DNA of 7,826 nucleotides from WJMB01 sp964581465 (lineage in GTDB: Bacteria; RBG-13-66-14): assembly GCA_964581465.1 (NCBI GenBank), contig CAZOOP010000070.1, positions 1 through 7,826 on the forward strand. Direction: 5' to 3'. The notes under the pieces were generated by a model, which worked only from the letters and a program-made list of their open reading frames with translations, made no database searches and had not been told where the DNA came from. Of this stretch, positions 6,153-7,826 are shown one piece after another. Made by a program: the position numbers and the translations under genes. Each line of letters opens with the position of its first letter. Positions within the stretch are counted from its first letter, which is position 1.

Positions 6153-6873
6153 CAACCTGCTGCTGAGCCTCTGGCTGCACCTGCCCTTCGCCCTGGCGGC
6201 CTGGGGGCTGCGCCTGGTGAGCTTCTCCGGCTTCCTGGGCGGTCTGCTGCTGGGCGAGCTGATCTTCCTCGGCGCCGGCTGGCGGGGTTGGCTGATCCTA
6301 GTGGGCTTTTTCGCATTGGCTGTCGGCGCAACGAAACTCGGTTATCAAAAGAAGGCCGAGCGTGGTCTGGCCCAGGAGAAGGGCGGCCGCCGCGGCGCCA
6401 AACACGCCCTGGCCAACAGCGCCTGGGCGGTGCTGCTGGCCCTGGGCCTGCCCGTCATCTCCGAATACTGGCCCGCCGGAGCGCTCCCGCTCATCCTGGC
6501 CTACGTCGGCGCCTTCGCCACCGCCGTCAGCGACACCGGCTCCAGCGAACTCGGTCAGCTATACGGTGCCAAACCCGTGTTGATCACCACCTTCCGCCGG
6601 GTGCCCCCGGGCACCGCCGGGGCCGTCTCCTGGCAGGGGACGCTGGGCGGCCTGGTTCTGGCGGCGTTGCTGGGACTGCTCGCGGCAGCCGTGGGGCTGA
6701 TCCCCTGGTCGACGGTCTGGATCCCGCCGCTGGCGGGGTTGCTCGGTTCCAGCTTCGAGAGCTACCTGGGGGCCTGGCTGCCGACGGGCGGGCTCTCCAA
6801 CGAAGTCGAGAACTTCCTCAACACCGTCGTAGGCTCTCTGGCCGCCTTCGGCCTGTCCTGGCTGGTCGTTTAA
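6133..6873 (+). CDS. DUF92 family integral membrane protein
   Basis: The 246-residue protein is very hydrophobic, with about seven or eight predicted membrane segments (roughly 8-30, 32-50, 52-67, 93-110, 113-130, 171-191, 195-208, 227-246). It carries the DUF92 signature: AVSDTGSSELG (131-141), then KPVLITTFRRVPPGTAGAVS (147-166) and QGTLGG (168-173), and a late NEVENFLNT (223-231). The only characterised relatives I know are plant VTE6-type phytyl-phosphate kinases, so a polyprenyl- or isoprenoid-phosphate kinase role is possible but inferred. The ATG at 6133 follows the strong purine-rich GGAAGAGGGAG (6121-6131). The gene overlaps the end of mnmG by 20 bases in another frame, so the two are probably co-transcribed and translationally coupled. 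No terminator is seen downstream before the decayed IS. Confidence 0.85.
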   Translation: MWPTIVDNLLLSLWLHLPFALAAWGLRLVSFSGFLGGLLLGELIFLGAGWRGWLILVGFFALAVGATKLGYQKKAERGLAQEKGGRRGAKHALANSAWAVLLALGLPVISEYWPAGALPLILAYVGAFATAVSDTGSSELGQLYGAKPVLITTFRRVPPGTAGAVSWQGTLGGLVLAALLGLLAAAVGLIPWSTVWIPPLAGLLGSSFESYLGAWLPTGGLSNEVENFLNTVVGSLAAFGLSWLVV

Positions 6874-6981
6874 CTGCCCAGCCGGTCGTTCTCCAAAGCG
6901 CGATTATCTTCGAACCCGCCGAATCATTGGAGCCGTTGTTATCAATCCAATCGCGCGGGATGCTCCTGCCTCATAATACAG

Positions 6982-7826
6982 GATGGGATCGTATACCGTG
7001 TTCGGACCGCTGCCTGTATGTAACATGCTGATAACATACGGGATGGGCTGTGATGCTCTGCCATAAAAAGGGGGGTCAAAATGTGACGGAAAACCGGGCA
7101 ACCGACCGGCACATTTGCCCATAATGTAACCATAGGCCGCGCTATAAGTTGGCCGATGGCAGGTATAATTGCAAGAGATATGGGTAGAAATATCCCCATC
7201 GGCCAAGATATACAAGGCTATCTAAAGATAAGCACCAGAGATAGCCCGTTTATTTTGGCTGAGTGTTCCCGCGGCAGCCGTGGCGAAAACTTTCGGCTAA
7301 TCCCAAACAGTATCCAAATGGTGCAATCGACCAAGGGAGCGCATCACCGCCGATCGCGAGGCCGAGCTGGAGAAGCTCGAGGGGCGCATTCTATAAGCAC
7401 ATTGGGGTCGATGAGTCCTGCTTCGGCGGCCATCGTAAAGGAAAGCGAGGCCGGGGGCGCCGGCGGCAAGATCCCCCTCTTTGGGCTGCTCAAGCGCGAC
7501 GGCGAGGTGCAGGTCATCCTGCCGCCCGACTGTAGCGAGAAGCACCTGGTGGGCGCGATCCTGGACAACGTCGAGCTGGGCTCGATCGTCAACACCGACG
7601 GCTGGAAGGCCTATAACAAGCTCTCACTCAACGGCTTTCACCACAAGAGGATCAACCATGAGAAGGCCCTGGCCAATGGCAAGGTGCCTATCAACGGCTC
7701 AGAGAGCTCCTGAGGCTATGCTAAAAGCCTACCACGGTGGCTTTAAACGCAACTCCAGTCTCTTTATCCGTGAAAGGTCGTTCAGATTCAACCAAAGAAA
7801 CGATCCCGGCATGATAGACTACCTAA
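6982..7826 (+). mobile_element. Decayed IS1595-type insertion sequence, right copy (right end outside window)
   Basis: The element consists of a non-coding 5' end (6982-about 7082), which is also present inverted at 1-81, followed by a transposase relic that runs off the window. The left boundary is where similarity between the two copies ends. The right terminal repeat and any target duplication lie outside the window and could not be checked. Inside are several inverted repeats: GTATGT/ACATAC (7016-7021 and 7034-7039), CAAAATGTG/CACATTTG (7077-7085 and 7110-7117), and an 11-bp perfect pair beginning TTGGCC (7149-7159 and 7196-7206). Base composition is less GC-rich than the genes to the left until about 7340. 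Four nonsense codons and at least four frame changes show it is inactive. Confidence 0.75.
7083..7826 (+). pseudogene. IS1595 family transposase relic, frameshifted (3' end outside window)
   Basis: A transposase can be followed across three frames. Frame 3 from GTG 7083 gives a zinc ribbon: CP*C (7116-7127), RYKLADGRYNCKRYG, where the fourth cysteine has become Tyr (7179-7181), and stops at 7122 and 7185. Around 7225-7240 it moves to frame 2: IARLFWLSVPAAAVAKTFG, a stop at 7298, then KWCNRPRERI and EAELEKLEG, a helix-turn-helix region. An extra base near 7385 moves it to frame 3: VDESCFGGHRKGKRGRG, with the first catalytic Asp at 7410-7412. One extra G in the run 7453-7457 moves it to frame 1: GGKIPLFGLLKR, VNTDGWKAY (second Asp 7597-7599) and NGSES (Glu 7702-7704). 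TGG has become TGA at 7711. After a deletion near 7726, frame 2 resumes with YHGGFKRN and FRFNQRNDPGMIDYL to the edge. The AAGGGGGG at 7068-7075 is a plausible old ribosome site. Confidence 0.85.

Noticed and set aside
7071..7085. GGGGGTCAAAATGTG resembling the ends of some IS21-type elements
   Set aside because: It sits at the start of a transposase of IS1595 type, is more simply the ribosome site and start region, and no matching second end is visible.
7157..7173. A second sigma-54-like sequence (TGGCAGG, five bases, TTGC)
   Set aside because: The GG and GC doublets are eleven bases apart instead of ten, and the bases lie within the zinc-ribbon coding part of the transposase relic.
1..7826. 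Composite transposon carrying the six genes
   Set aside because: The flanking copies are diverged and the right one is inactive. The enclosed genes are core functions such as mnmG and yajC with normal host-like codon use, so independent insertions are more likely.
1..7826. CRISPR arrays, tRNA or rRNA genes, defence systems
   Set aside because: No regularly spaced direct repeats, no tRNA-like cloverleaf, no rRNA-like conserved stretch and no defence-type protein motifs were seen on either strand.

Overview
The window is a GC-rich stretch of bacterial chromosome carrying six intact genes, all on the + strand. It is bordered on both sides by lower-GC DNA holding two related copies of a decayed insertion sequence. 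A signal-peptide-bearing outer-membrane beta-barrel protein and YajC point to a diderm (outer-membrane) bacterium. A consensus sigma-54 promoter and a butyrate kinase fit a metabolically versatile, probably anaerobic, uncultured lineage. I cannot name a taxon from the sequence alone.

Layout. Positions 1-81 are the 5' end of an IS1595-type element whose transposase would lie to the left of the window on the - strand. Positions 82-570 hold no recognisable gene but do hold several hairpins. A -35/-10 pair (571-599) and a leader hairpin (618-647) precede yajC (692-1045, TTG start). Butyrate kinase (1190-2260) follows and ends at a strong intrinsic terminator (2280-2315). A TATAAT box sits immediately after the terminator, only nine bases from the ATG of a sugar-phosphate isomerase gene (2333-3319), so that mRNA is probably leaderless. 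An outer-membrane beta-barrel gene (3322-3969) follows two bases later. The gap 3970-4220 contains a perfect 20-bp inverted repeat (4046-4065 and 4109-4128). Each arm is a near-perfect sigma-54 (-24/-12) promoter and the two face each other. mnmG (4221-6152) and a DUF92 membrane protein (6133-6873, overlapping by 20 bases) come next. From 6982 to the right edge lies a heavily decayed IS1595-type element. Its transposase (about 7083 onward) can be reassembled across three frames: zinc ribbon, helix-turn-helix and DDE domain.

The genes do not form a single pathway. They are a protein-export accessory factor (YajC), an acyl-phosphate/ATP enzyme (Buk), a hexose-phosphate isomerase, an envelope barrel protein, a tRNA wobble-uridine modification enzyme (MnmG) and a membrane enzyme of the DUF92 family. 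Transcription units suggested by the signals are yajC alone or yajC-buk, isomerase-barrel, and mnmG-DUF92.

The least ordinary signals are the inverted, face-to-face sigma-54 promoters upstream of mnmG, the terminator-promoter-leaderless start junction before the isomerase gene, and the two outward-pointing copies of the same IS at the window's two ends. I did not find a clearly new biological system.
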